A stretch of 64,000 nt of DNA from Dyella jiangningensis (GTDB lineage Bacteria; Pseudomonadota; Gammaproteobacteria; Xanthomonadales; Rhodanobacteraceae), in contig CP007444.1 in the NCBI GenBank assembly GCA_000632805.1, positions 2,170,001 to 2,234,000 of the forward strand. The letters are read 5' to 3'. The position numbers and the translations under genes are program-made. The notes beneath the pieces were generated by a model that worked only from the letters and a program-made list of their open reading frames with translations, was not told the DNA's origin and ran no database searches. Numbering within the stretch: the stretch's first letter is position 1; the number at the start of each line of letters is the position of its first letter. Below, piece after piece: positions 17,909 to 26,727 of the stretch.

Positions 17909-19312
17909 ATGCACCCTGCCATGTTCTACAGCTGCCACGGAGCGGCCAAGCAGGTCACCGGGTCATGTCATCTGGTCCGCTGTGGCGACAGGCAGGTATT
18001 GATCGACTGCGGCATGTTCCAGGGCTCGCGCGAGGAAGAGCAGGCCAACGCCGAGCCGTTCGGCTTCGATCCCGGGCAGATCGATGCCTTGTTGCTCACG
18101 CACGCCCACCTGGATCATGTGGGGCGCGTTCCTCGCCTGATACGCGAAGGCTTCCGCGGGCAGATCCTCGCAACGTCCGCAACCCGCGACCTCGCACGCA
18201 TCGTGCTGTTGGACGCCGCGCGCCTGCAGGAGGAGGACGCCGCCCGCGCGGAACGCAGTAGTCGGCGGCGCAATGAAGCCGTCCAGCCGCCACTCTTTAC
18301 GCTGGATGACGCCTTCCATGCACTCGAGCGCTTCTCGGACCCGGTGAATTACGGCGATACCGTCAGCGTTGTGCCAGGCATCTCGGCCCAGTTCCTTGAT
18401 GCCGGGCATATCCTTGGCTCGGCCAGCATCCTGTTGCAGCTGCAGGACGGCGGCCAGGCACGCAGCATCCTGTTCTCGGGCGACCTGGGGAGTCCGGGGC
18501 GCCCCATCCTGCGCGACCCCACCCCGGCCCCGCCCGCGGACTTCGTCGTGATGGAGAGTACCTACGGTGATCGCGATCACCGCCCCCTGCCCGACTCGGT
18601 CGATGAACTCTACGAAGCCGTGAATTCCACCCTGAAGCGCGGAGGCAACGTGATCATCCCCACCTTTGCGCTCGAGCGCGCGCAGGAGGTGTTGTACTAC
18701 CTGCACCAGGGCATGCGGCAGCAACGCATTCCCTCGCGCACGCCGGTGTTCCTGGACTCGCCCATGGCCATTTCAGCCACCGAAACGTTCCGTCGCCATC
18801 CGGAGTGCTTCGACGAGGATTTCATGGCGGTGCTACGCGACGAGGATCCGTTCACCATGCCGAACCTGCGCTTTTCGCACGACAGCGTTGACTCCATGGC
18901 GATCAACCGGATCGAGGGCGGCGCGATCATCATGGCCGGCTCCGGCATGTGCAACGGCGGACGCATCCGCCACCATCTTCGGCACAATCTCTGGCGCGAA
19001 AAGAGCAGCGTCGTTTTCGTCGGTTACGCCGCGGAAGGCACGCTGGCACGACGCATCGTCAATGGTGCGCGGCGCGTGCAGATCTTCGGCGAGGATATCG
19101 CGGTCAACGCCACGATCTGGACCATCAACGGCTTTTCCGCCCATGCCGGCCGCGACGAACTGCTCGCGTGGCTGGGCCAGCATCCACGCCGCGGCGTCTT
19201 TCTGGTCCACGGCGAGTACGAGCGCGGTATGCAGGCGCTGGAAAACACCCTGCATGACAAGGGGTTTTCGGTGCGCCTTCCCGGCAAACACGAGCCCATC
19301 CTGCTCGACTAG
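17909..19312 (+). CDS. Metallo-beta-lactamase/beta-CASP family RNase-like protein
   Basis: The 467-residue protein belongs to the CPSF73-like group of zinc-dependent nucleases. It has the motif 2 'THAHLDH' (His65, His67, Asp69, His70), the metal-binding 'DAGHILGSA', 'FSGDLG', and beta-CASP motifs in 'ESTYGDRDH', 'AGSGMCNGG' and 'FSAHAGRDEL'. Members are RNA endo/exonucleases. The start is at ATG 17909 after an AGGAAC ribosome-binding site. Bacterial homologues often sit beside Usp genes, as here, which hints at RNA turnover during stress; that is inference. Confidence 0.9.
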   Translation: MHPAMFYSCHGAAKQVTGSCHLVRCGDRQVLIDCGMFQGSREEEQANAEPFGFDPGQIDALLLTHAHLDHVGRVPRLIREGFRGQILATSATRDLARIVLLDAARLQEEDAARAERSSRRRNEAVQPPLFTLDDAFHALERFSDPVNYGDTVSVVPGISAQFLDAGHILGSASILLQLQDGGQARSILFSGDLGSPGRPILRDPTPAPPADFVVMESTYGDRDHRPLPDSVDELYEAVNSTLKRGGNVIIPTFALERAQEVLYYLHQGMRQQRIPSRTPVFLDSPMAISATETFRRHPECFDEDFMAVLRDEDPFTMPNLRFSHDSVDSMAINRIEGGAIIMAGSGMCNGGRIRHHLRHNLWREKSSVVFVGYAAEGTLARRIVNGARRVQIFGEDIAVNATIWTINGFSAHAGRDELLAWLGQHPRRGVFLVHGEYERGMQALENTLHDKGFSVRLPGKHEPILLD

Positions 19313-19460
19313 TGCCGCCCCACGGAACCTCAGCGCACGCCATGACGAACGTGGGCGAACCAGCGTGTGCGAATCAGCTGCATGACTCTGCGGGAGCGCA
19401 CCCCGTGCGCGACCGCAGCGCCGGAAACCAGCGCCACGCTTGCGCCCATGCTGATGCCAC

Positions 19461-21752
19461 TCAAAGACTCAACTTGAGATCCGCGACATACGTCCGCTGT
19501 GGAAACGGGTGATACAGGTAGTACTTCTCGTTGGTGAAGTTGTCCACGCCCAACGAAGCCGCCAGGTGGTCGTTGATCTGGTAGTGCGCACGCAGGTCGA
19601 ACACACGGAAGCTGTCGAACGCGCCGAAGACGTGCGAGGTGTTGTCCGTATTGTCCAGCGTCGAGTACTGCTTGCCGCTGTAACGCCCCGCCAGCGTGAA
19701 TGACCATGCCTCGCCGGGACGGTAGGTGGCTACCACCGTCGCACGCCAGCGCGGCACATAGGGCGCATGCTTACCTTCGGACGTGGTGCCCGTGGTGCTG
19801 ACGAAGCTGTCGTTGGACAGAATGGTGGAGTCGACGAAAGTCACGCTGCCGGACAGATCCAGCCCCTGGATCAGCACGTTGTCCTTCTGGGCCACCAGCT
19901 CCACGCCACGATTGCGCAGCTTGCCCACGTTCATCACGTAGGTCACCGGCACGGCCACGTTGGGCAATGTCGACGTCTGCGAGATCAACGCCTGCTCGGT
20001 GTTCTCCTGGAACAACGACAACCGCATCAGGCCCTGGTCGATGCCATGCTCGATGGCGAGCTCGCCGCTGCGCACGGTTTCGGGTTTCAGGTCGGGATTG
20101 GGCACGCTGTAGGTCGAGCCCGTGGATACCAGCTGGTACAACTCTCCCACGGTAGGAAAGCGCACCGCCTTGGCCAGCGAACCGGTCACTCGCCACGCCG
20201 GCGTCACGCTCCATTGCAGGGTCGCCTTCGGCGAGAACGCATCAGCCTTCTCCACCGGCTGGTTCACGGCAATCTTGCCGCTGTCGTTGTAGCCATCGCG
20301 GGCTTTCCACCATTCGTAGCGGCCACCCAGCGTCAACAGCCAGGACGAAGCCAGTTGCCATGCATCCTGCACCCATAGCGCCTCGGTCTGGGTTTTGCCG
20401 CGACCGGCCGAGTACAGCGTCGTCACGCTGGAAGGGTCCTGCCAATCGGTAAGATTGCTGGTCGGGTTGTTGAGTTCATAGCGATCGCCATGCGCACCCA
20501 CCGATATCTCATGCGCGCCACCATAGCCCTGCGGTCGCCAGAAGCCGGTCGCGTCGATGGTTGTCCACTGCGTGCCGTCATAGCTCGCCAGCCGGCCGTT
20601 GCGGGTGACATCGGTGCCGGTGGTGACACCTGCCGGCGACCACTGCGTGTCCTTCAGGAAGTCGTAGTGGGTGAGGACGAACGAGCCATCGAAGTCGCCC
20701 TTGGTATCGGACCTGAGCGACAGCGCCTGCATCAGGTGATGCGCGCTCAGGTTGTAGGTATTGCTGGCGAATCCAGCCACCTTGCCGTAGGTGCTCCCGC
20801 CTGACACATCGGTCAGGTAGCTATCCACGTCCGACTGGCCGTGATTGCGCCAGTAGCCGACCAGGTAAGTGGCGCGCCACTGCGGAGTGATCTCGTAGAC
20901 GAGCTTGCCGTTGAGATCCAGCATGCTCGTATGCAGCAGCCCGCCCGCGCCATACACATTGGCCACCTGCCCCTGCTTGTTCAACGCGGAGACGGTGCCA
21001 CTGGTGCCTGCCGGTGTGGATGTTCCCGTGATGATCGACAGCGGCGGGCTGAAGCTGTTGGCGGCGTTGGCACCGAAGAACCAGCCGAGATGGCCGCTGC
21101 GGTCACCGGCGGTGAGCGTCGTCTGGCTGGTGCTGTAGTTGCCGTGCGTGCCGTACAGGTCGAACGACTGAACCGCCTCGGTCTGCTTGACCGTGACCTC
21201 GGTCTTCTCGGGCATGCGTGTGACGATGCGCATCACGCCGCCCATCGCATTGCCCGCGTAGGCCGCCGAGAACGGGCCATAGAGCATGTCGACGTGATCG
21301 ATGGCATCGGGTGATGTCATGCCCCAGCGCGGGGCGCCGATCGTGTTGTTGTTGGCAACCAGCGCCGAGATCGGAATGTCGTCGACATAGACCAGCGTAC
21401 GCGCGCTTGAATTCACGCCCCAAGTGCGTGTAGCAAGCACCGGCTGCGTATCGCCGTAGTTGCGTTTGCGGATGAAAATGCTCGGCAGATACTTGGCCGC
21501 GTCCTCGACATCGACCGCGTTGGTGGTGACTTCCACTTGCTCGATCGGAACGGTGACCAGACTGGCCGGGAAACCCGGCGCCGCCACCGTTGGCATGTCG
21601 GCGGTCACCCGAACCGCTCCAAGACTGGTGACCTGACCGTCGATGACATCGGGGTTGTCTGCGGCAGGCCCGCCCTGGGCCAGTGCCACGGAAGAAGCGA
21701 GCACGCCCAGCGGCAAGCCGAGCAGCGCACTGCGCATGAAAGAAGAACGCAT
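19461..21752 (-). CDS. TonB-dependent outer-membrane receptor
   Basis: The 763-residue protein has a signal peptide (about 1-26, ends 'SVALAQ'), an N-terminal plug (about 45-170, with 'LVYVDDIPIS' and 'DHVDMLYGPFSAAYAGNAMGG'), and a 22-strand barrel ending 'TYVADLKLSL'. It would import a metal complex, siderophore or similar ligand with energy from TonB. A DUF2946 gene lies directly upstream on the same strand, and DUF2946 proteins are often coupled with copper-related receptors, so copper is a possible ligand. ATG 21752 is chosen to give a proper signal peptide. Confidence 0.92.
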   Translation of the reverse strand: MRSSFMRSALLGLPLGVLASSVALAQGGPAADNPDVIDGQVTSLGAVRVTADMPTVAAPGFPASLVTVPIEQVEVTTNAVDVEDAAKYLPSIFIRKRNYGDTQPVLATRTWGVNSSARTLVYVDDIPISALVANNNTIGAPRWGMTSPDAIDHVDMLYGPFSAAYAGNAMGGVMRIVTRMPEKTEVTVKQTEAVQSFDLYGTHGNYSTSQTTLTAGDRSGHLGWFFGANAANSFSPPLSIITGTSTPAGTSGTVSALNKQGQVANVYGAGGLLHTSMLDLNGKLVYEITPQWRATYLVGYWRNHGQSDVDSYLTDVSGGSTYGKVAGFASNTYNLSAHHLMQALSLRSDTKGDFDGSFVLTHYDFLKDTQWSPAGVTTGTDVTRNGRLASYDGTQWTTIDATGFWRPQGYGGAHEISVGAHGDRYELNNPTSNLTDWQDPSSVTTLYSAGRGKTQTEALWVQDAWQLASSWLLTLGGRYEWWKARDGYNDSGKIAVNQPVEKADAFSPKATLQWSVTPAWRVTGSLAKAVRFPTVGELYQLVSTGSTYSVPNPDLKPETVRSGELAIEHGIDQGLMRLSLFQENTEQALISQTSTLPNVAVPVTYVMNVGKLRNRGVELVAQKDNVLIQGLDLSGSVTFVDSTILSNDSFVSTTGTTSEGKHAPYVPRWRATVVATYRPGEAWSFTLAGRYSGKQYSTLDNTDNTSHVFGAFDSFRVFDLRAHYQINDHLAASLGVDNFTNEKYYLYHPFPQRTYVADLKLSL

Positions 21753-21926
21753 AGCAGGACATCCTTGGGTCGCCGGCAACGCCCTGCGCTGCCGGGATAA
21801 CTGCAAGCCTACGCGCGCACGGCAACCAGCGACGCGCAACCTGCGCGACGCCTGCCTGCGTTCACGATTGGCCTTCCGATGCGGGAGCGACATGCGCAGT
21901 GCACGCGTCCCGTCTGGCGTTTGCAG

Positions 21927-22307
21927 TCAGACCCGTGGAGGTCCGCGCGGTTTCGCACTCAGCAACGGCAAGGAGTCGCCTTGCCAGGCGGACTCGTGGA
22001 TCGGTACGATCGCCGGCAGCATCGCCGCCGCAATGGGCGCCGCCATGTGACCGGTCAGTACCGGGCTGTGGCCGAGCAGCGCGCAATATCCGCACTCGTC
22101 GGTGTGCAGCGCCGGAGCATCCGGTGAAGACGGATGGTGCTCGTCGAGCCCGTGTCCGGTACACCACGCGCCCAGCTCTGGCCAGGCGTCCATGGCGGAC
22201 AGCGAACGGGATACCGTCGGCGCAGCCACCAGCAGCCACACGGCGGCAATGGCCAGCCATGTAACCCAGCGATGTGCTGTCCTTCGACGGATCAACGGCG
22301 TCCCCAT
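21927..22307 (-). CDS. DUF2946 family protein
   Basis: The 126-residue protein has one N-terminal membrane helix (about 14-33) and the DUF2946 signature 'CGYCALLGHSP' about residues 70-80, with His and Cys residues able to bind metal. The family is small, membrane-anchored and frequently next to copper-responsive or TonB-receptor genes. Its stop is 174 bases upstream of the receptor start, so the pair may form an operon. Function is unknown. Confidence 0.75.
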   Translation of the reverse strand: MGTPLIRRRTAHRWVTWLAIAAVWLLVAAPTVSRSLSAMDAWPELGAWCTGHGLDEHHPSSPDAPALHTDECGYCALLGHSPVLTGHMAAPIAAAMLPAIVPIHESAWQGDSLPLLSAKPRGPPRV

Positions 22308-22550
22308 CCGAGCAAGCCTTGAGTAGGCTCAAGACATCTTCTCATGTTCGCCTTCTTCCGCACAGCGCTAGAGGTGTGTGACATCGCGTCACGTAGGCGA
22401 AACGGCCATGTTTGCGAAGGCTTCCCGGCGAACAGGAGCGATGCACGACCGCACCTTGGGCGAGTTTGCAGCGACGATGCCGCGCATCGTTCTTTGCGCA
22501 CGTGGTCGACGCAACCGCGGCATGCCCGCAGCACGTCAATGCACCGATCA

Positions 22551-23024
22551 CTACAGAGGCAACGCGTACGACTGCTTGACGACTTGGCTTGGCAGATCCG
22601 TCTTCACATTCTGGATGCCGTTGGCGCGAGTGAGGTGCGTGGACTGGAAGTGTCGGTAGGCATCCAGGTCTGACACCACCACGCGCAGAAGCGCATCGCT
22701 CTCGCCGAGCATGATGTAGCACTCCATCACCTGTGGCAGTGCCTTCATCGCGCTGATGAAATGTTCGATGGTGTCGGCATCCTGGGCGGTAAGCCATACG
22801 CGCGTGAACAACGTCATCCCTGCCCCGACCATCGACGGGTTGAGGATCGTCACATAGCGATCGATGACGCCGGCTTCTTCCAGCAAGCGAACCCGCCTCA
22901 GGCACGGCGACGGCGACAAGCCCACCTTTTGCGCGAGCTCGGTGTTCTGCAGTCGACCATCCTCCTGAAGGGCTCGCAGAATCCGCTTGTCGATCGTATC
23001 GAGCTTGATTGGCATGGCGCGCAT
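22551..23024 (-). CDS. Lrp/AsnC-family transcriptional regulator
   Basis: The 157-residue protein has an N-terminal winged HTH ('IDKRILRALQEDGRLQNTELA', split here as 'DKRILRALQEDGR' and 'NTELAQKVGLSPSPCLRR') and a C-terminal RAM ligand-binding domain ('VMECYIMLGESDALLRV'). Such proteins sense amino acids and control transport or catabolic genes. The start could also be at ATG 23015, and neither has a strong ribosome-binding site. It is divergent from a LysE-type exporter with a palindrome between them. It probably represses or activates that exporter and itself. Confidence 0.9.
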   Translation of the reverse strand: MRAMPIKLDTIDKRILRALQEDGRLQNTELAQKVGLSPSPCLRRVRLLEEAGVIDRYVTILNPSMVGAGMTLFTRVWLTAQDADTIEHFISAMKALPQVMECYIMLGESDALLRVVVSDLDAYRHFQSTHLTRANGIQNVKTDLPSQVVKQSYALPL

Positions 23025-23038
23025 TATCAGCGAATCAA

Positions 23039-23057
23039 ATTGGCATAATATGCCAAT
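23039..23057. promoter_or_regulatory. Palindromic operator candidate for the Lrp-type regulator
   Basis: The 19-base element ATTGGCAT-AAT-ATGCCAAT has perfect 8-bp arms and a 3-base centre. It lies between the divergent regulator and exporter genes, 14 bases upstream of the regulator start, in a locally AT-rich patch. Symmetric AT-rich sites with short spacers are typical of Lrp/AsnC proteins. Confidence 0.65.
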
Positions 23058-23119
23058 CATTGAACAATTCGTGGAATATAAGGCACCCGATTGCGGGCGT
23101 CGTGCCGTAGCTTGTGGAC

Positions 23120-23734
23120 ATGGATACCCACGCGCTCTGCCTCTTCGCCATCACCGTCCTGCCGCTGATCTGCGCCCCCGGGCCGGACATGCTCTTCATC
23201 GTTTCCCAGGCCATGTCCGGCAGCGCAGGCGCCGGACTGCGCGCCACTGCCGGCGTCTGCGCCGGCTATGTCGTGCATTCGCTGCTGGTAGGGGCCGGGC
23301 TTGCCGCCATCATCGCCGCATCGCCCGTGATCTTCGAGTCCCTGCGCTGGGCTGGCGTGGCCTATCTCTTCTACTTGGGCCTGCAATTGCTCAGATCCGC
23401 CCTGACGCCACGATCGACTCGACTGCCGGAAGTCCACATCGCACGCCCCTTCCGCAAGGGGCTGCTCACGGCCTTGCTCAACCCCAAAGGGATGATGATC
23501 TACTTCGCCATCCTTCCCCAATTCATGCGACACGACCAACCGGCTGCCGCGCAGGCCTTCGTGCTGTCTGGGATCTTCATTGGTTTGTGCAGTCTGGTCT
23601 ATAGCGCGCTGAGCATGGTCGTGGCCGCTACACGCACTGAAACCGGCATGCCGAGCGACCGACGCCGGCGGTACGTCGAAGGTACCTCCGGCGCGGTGCT
23701 GATGGCGGCGGCCGTAAAACTCGCGCGCAACTGA
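23120..23734 (+). CDS. LysE-family amino-acid exporter
   Basis: The 204-residue inner-membrane protein has six predicted helices and the family signature 'ICAPGPDMLFIVSQ' (about 18-31) plus 'GLLTALLNPKGMMIYFA' in the middle. LysE/RhtB proteins export amino acids or homoserine lactones. The ATG at 23120 is favoured over a GTG two codons earlier. The divergent Lrp-type regulator and the palindrome suggest induction by the exported amino acid. Confidence 0.9.
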   Translation: MDTHALCLFAITVLPLICAPGPDMLFIVSQAMSGSAGAGLRATAGVCAGYVVHSLLVGAGLAAIIAASPVIFESLRWAGVAYLFYLGLQLLRSALTPRSTRLPEVHIARPFRKGLLTALLNPKGMMIYFAILPQFMRHDQPAAAQAFVLSGIFIGLCSLVYSALSMVVAATRTETGMPSDRRRRYVEGTSGAVLMAAAVKLARN

Positions 23735-23802
23735 AGTTGCGGGCGACCGCTAGCGGACGACATGGCGGCGCGCCGTCTGCTCGATGCAAAGTTTCGGTGG
23801 CG

Positions 23803-24447
23803 CTAATTTTCCGATGCCTGCGCCAACCATGCCCTTCGTGATGCGCACGTATCCATGGCGCGCTGGTAGCTCTCCTGCGCAGTGGTGCGCGCCATATAGG
23901 CACGCTCGGCCGCCCCCAGCGTCACTCCGCCAACCGTCTTGGCAAGTTCGAGGGCATACGTGACGGAGATATCCGCCGCCGTGAATCGCTCGCCGGCAAG
24001 ATAGGGCGTGCGTGCGATCTGGCGCGTCACCAGCGTCAACCGGCTTTCGAAGACACCCAGTGCCTGGCCGGCACTCCAGTTCTTCCGTTCCGATTCGGGG
24101 GCAAACAAGCGAGCACCCACGACAAAGTAGATGGACGCGGCAAGTCCGGCTTCACCGAGATGGAGAAACTGCTGGTACGCAGGGAAACCAGGATCATGCG
24201 GCGAAGGTGCCAAAGGCGTCGGGCCGTAGCGAGCCATCAGGTATTCCATGATCGCAATGGACTCCACCATCGTGACGTCGCCATCCTGGATGGCGGGGAT
24301 GAAGCCGGCCGGGTTGATGGCGAGGAACTCCGTATCCTTTTCAACGCCATTGAGGAGATCGACCGGCCTCAGTCGATAGGGAAGCCCCATCGCCTCGAGC
24401 AACCACACCACACGAAAACCTCGTCCTTCGCCAAACACCGTGATCAT
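23803..24447 (-). CDS. Glutathione S-transferase
   Basis: The 214-residue protein has an N-terminal thioredoxin-like domain with 'NPAGFIPAIQDGDVTMVES' where Pro-x and Glu-Ser bind glutathione (about 45-63), and a C-terminal all-helical domain with 'LAGERFTAADI'. It conjugates glutathione to electrophiles or reduces disulphides. The start is backed by an AGAGGAAGAG ribosome-binding site. It is convergent with the LysE gene. Confidence 0.92.
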   Translation of the reverse strand: MITVFGEGRGFRVVWLLEAMGLPYRLRPVDLLNGVEKDTEFLAINPAGFIPAIQDGDVTMVESIAIMEYLMARYGPTPLAPSPHDPGFPAYQQFLHLGEAGLAASIYFVVGARLFAPESERKNWSAGQALGVFESRLTLVTRQIARTPYLAGERFTAADISVTYALELAKTVGGVTLGAAERAYMARTTAQESYQRAMDTCASRRAWLAQASEN

Positions 24448-24652
24448 GCTGCTCTTCCTCTTTGCGGCCGGCGCGCCCGGCCTCTAAGCGGAAGACGAAC
24501 GAGCCTTCCTCATATCGACATACCTCGGCGTCTATCCAACGCAGGGCCTGGCATCGCAAGAAACTTCGCCCTTAAGCGTGATCGCCTCGCTTGCTTGCCT
24601 CCCGCCAAACGCCGCCCTGTAGACTCGGCGCAGATCTCATCGGGGCACGTCC

Positions 24653-24877
24653 ATGAAGCCTGCTCGCACCTACTGGTTCGCGCCAAAGCGTTTTGGGATT
24701 GGCTATTCGCCGGCAAGCTGGCAAGGCTGGGCGCTCCTTGCCATTTACGTCGCACTGATGATCGCCATGCCGCGACTGCTGCCCGAAGGTGGCCATTTCC
24801 GCATCGTCATCATGATTGCGCTCACGATCGGTTTCCTGATCATCGCTTTCTCCAAGACCCAGACCTCTCGCTCATAG
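24653..24877 (+). CDS. Small inner-membrane hypothetical protein
   Basis: The 74-residue protein has two predicted membrane helices (about 27-42 and 50-66) after a polar N-terminus 'MKPARTYWFAPKRFG'. Short proteins with this opening and a Trp-Gly helix start are common in Lysobacterales, with no assigned role. An antisense open frame overlaps it but has no family character. Confidence 0.65.
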   Translation: MKPARTYWFAPKRFGIGYSPASWQGWALLAIYVALMIAMPRLLPEGGHFRIVIMIALTIGFLIIAFSKTQTSRS

Positions 24878-25295
24878 CCCTTGAACAAAACGCAGGCGTC
24901 AGCAACGGGCGCCAATGGAAGCCGCCCCCGCGTCGAGCCCGCGCAAGCGATGGCGGTCAGCATCATCGGCGCCGCATGCAGCGCCTGCTTGCCTCCGGTC
25001 TTCATGCCTGATCGTCGACTCATTTCGCCTCCCACAGTGCACGTCACCTGAGGTGGCCCCCGATTCTCAGAGAGCGCAGGCTTCACGCCAGATTTTTCCG
25101 AACATAACCGCGACGTTGTATTGGATGGTCTTGTCCTCGGGGAAAATCGCTCTCACGGTGACCCGTCGGTCGTCACGCAGAGTGAGTCGCCGAAAGGTGG
25201 CTGTATCGGGATCTTCGGGCAGCATGGTGGATCTCGCTGCATGCGTTTCGCACGTTCAAATCAGGAGGCAAGCTCGCCCATGCGGCGAACGCGAC
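24878..25295. other. 418-base region without a convincing gene
   Basis: Frames on both strands are short and not protein-like. No tRNA, repeat or clear hairpin was seen. It separates the small membrane protein from the first copy of the duplicated regulatory module. Confidence 0.4.
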
Positions 25296-25652
25296 TCAAG
25301 CGGAGCGCAGATGCTCGGTGGCATGCGGTCCTCTCTCCAATCGGCGGGCCGAACCGCGCGTCAGGCGCTTTATGACACCCTTCGCCTGGGACTCATCCTC
25401 CCAGACGGTGAAACTCATCCCTTGCTCGATCATCGGCAACGCTACGTCGGCCAGAAGCAACCAGATCTCGACCTCGAAATGTTCGCCCTGCAGATGCTCG
25501 CCATCGAAATGCAACGTCGCCGACCAGAACTCGTTGTTGATTTCCACCACCGTCCGCCATTCCTTGCCCGAAAGATGGCTATGGCCACCCGATGCCCCAA
25601 CCGGCAACAGGTGGATCTCCGCGACGAAATCGGGCAAGGCGCTCGTACTCAT
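25296..25652 (-). CDS. Beta-rich hypothetical protein, module copy 1 (paralogue of 57788-58207)
   Basis: The 118-residue protein aligns along its whole length without gaps over the first 100 residues with the protein at 57788-58207. Shared motifs are 'LPD', 'GEW/KEW', 'WSA', 'GEHF', 'VWLL/IWLL' and 'FTVWE'. The '...SFTVWE...G.VKRLT' end resembles the last strands of EF-Tu-type beta barrels, but this is only a pattern impression. ATG 25652 is chosen because it aligns exactly with the paralogue start. It lies 115 bases downstream of the response regulator on the same strand. Confidence 0.72.
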   Translation of the reverse strand: MSTSALPDFVAEIHLLPVGASGGHSHLSGKEWRTVVEINNEFWSATLHFDGEHLQGEHFEVEIWLLLADVALPMIEQGMSFTVWEDESQAKGVIKRLTRGSARRLERGPHATEHLRSA

Positions 25653-25767
25653 ACCGGTGGCCTGACTACAGCAAACACGTCGTTGCACGAACGATCCAAC
25701 CGTGCCGAGCGAGCCTCGACGGCAAAGTGTTCCGCCCTCTTTCGTGGCATGGCCGCGCGCATAGCCA

Positions 25768-26445
25768 TCAACTCACCGACGACGCACGTCGCCGCACGGG
25801 GTCCAGCAAGCCAAGTCGCCTCGCTTCGGAGAGAAGCTCAATGAGCGAGTGCGTATGCGTCGCGCGCTGAAGCCTGATCTTGTGGCTCTCGACCGTTCTT
25901 CGCGACAGGCACAGCCGGTCGGCAATCTGCTGGGCAGTCATGCCCTGGTCCAGCAACTGCAGTACCACGCGCTGTCTCGTGGACAGGTGCACTTCCGGGC
26001 GCTTGTCTCCCATGAGCACCGGCATGAAGGCACCCGACAGATACGCCTTGCCCTTCAATGCCAGGTCAATGGCCGATTGCAACGCGTCCACGCCTTCCAG
26101 TTTCGCAACGACGCCGCGGGCGCCCGCATAGAACGCGCGCTGCAATGCCGCCGGATCCGACTGGGAGGTGAAGAAGACGAAGGGAACCTTGCTTTGCGTC
26201 GCCCGCGTGTTTTCGAGTGTTTCCAGGCCGCTCTGGTCGAGCAGGTTGAACTCGGTGATGATGGCGTCCGGCGGGTCCGTGAGAACGAGCTTTTCCAGCT
26301 CTCGTCCGCTCCTCAGCACGGCCTTGATTTCGTACGCGCGACTGAGCGCACGGGCAAGACCCTGCGCGACCAGCAGATGCACATCGGAAATCGCGATCGA
26401 TGGCCTGCGGGGTTCATCGTCGACTGGCGTCATATGCGCGCTCAT
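25768..26445 (-). CDS. LuxR/NarL-type response regulator with Glu at the phosphoacceptor site, module copy 1
   Basis: The 225-residue protein has a receiver domain (about 15-135) and a C-terminal LuxR HTH ('TAQQIADRLCLSRRTVESHK', about 172-191). Aligned with NarL, the phosphoacceptor Asp is Glu65 ('IITEFNLL') and the second acidic-pocket residue is Val; the switch Thr and the Lys of 'VVAKLEG' remain. A Glu may mimic constant phosphorylation, so control could be by abundance or by a partner. GGAGAG ribosome-binding site supports the start at 26445. The upstream gene at 26473-26727 ends 27 bases away and is co-transcribed. Paralogue at 56456-57145 is about half identical by eye. Confidence 0.87.
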   Translation of the reverse strand: MSAHMTPVDDEPRRPSIAISDVHLLVAQGLARALSRAYEIKAVLRSGRELEKLVLTDPPDAIITEFNLLDQSGLETLENTRATQSKVPFVFFTSQSDPAALQRAFYAGARGVVAKLEGVDALQSAIDLALKGKAYLSGAFMPVLMGDKRPEVHLSTRQRVVLQLLDQGMTAQQIADRLCLSRRTVESHKIRLQRATHTHSLIELLSEARRLGLLDPVRRRASSVS

Positions 26446-26472
26446 CGCCACTCTCCATCGCCTGCAGATCAC

Positions 26473-26727
26473 CTATGAGACCGCGCCAAGTGGATCTGTT
26501 CCGTGGCGCGATATGCCTCGAACTGCGCCGGCCCATTGCAGCGCCCGGCCAACCGATCGAGCGATGTCGGCCTGCACACAATCCGAATGCAGGGCAGTGA
26601 CGCCGTCCATGCTCAATACCTTGTCACCCATGACAAAATGGACAATCCAGGTCGCGTCGTGGCCATGTCCGCATTCGTACCAGACGCACACGCAGGATCC
26701 GTCAATGTCGTAGGTGAAATAGTCCAT
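26473..26727 (-). CDS. Small hypothetical protein, module copy 1
   Basis: The 84-residue protein shares 'MD.FT.D..GS.V.VWY.C' and 'S.DGV..L.S.C' with the protein at 57195-57428. Each lies just upstream of a Glu-type response regulator. Several Cys and His residues are present ('ECGHGHDATW'), so metal or redox binding is possible. Start 26727 aligns with the paralogue and has a GGGGGAGG ribosome-binding site. I know no family for it. A partner or sensor for the regulator is the natural guess. Confidence 0.7.
   Translation of the reverse strand: MDYFTYDIDGSCVCVWYECGHGHDATWIVHFVMGDKVLSMDGVTALHSDCVQADIARSVGRALQWAGAVRGISRHGTDPLGAVS

Noticed and set aside
19330-19449. 39-codon minus-strand frame after the TonB receptor
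   Set aside because: Too short, Arg/Val-rich and without ribosome-binding site or family character.
24745-25023. Minus-strand frame with an apparent ribosome-binding site and hydrophobic start
   Set aside because: It overlaps the small membrane-protein gene on the other strand, which has the better protein character, and the downstream part is not protein-like.
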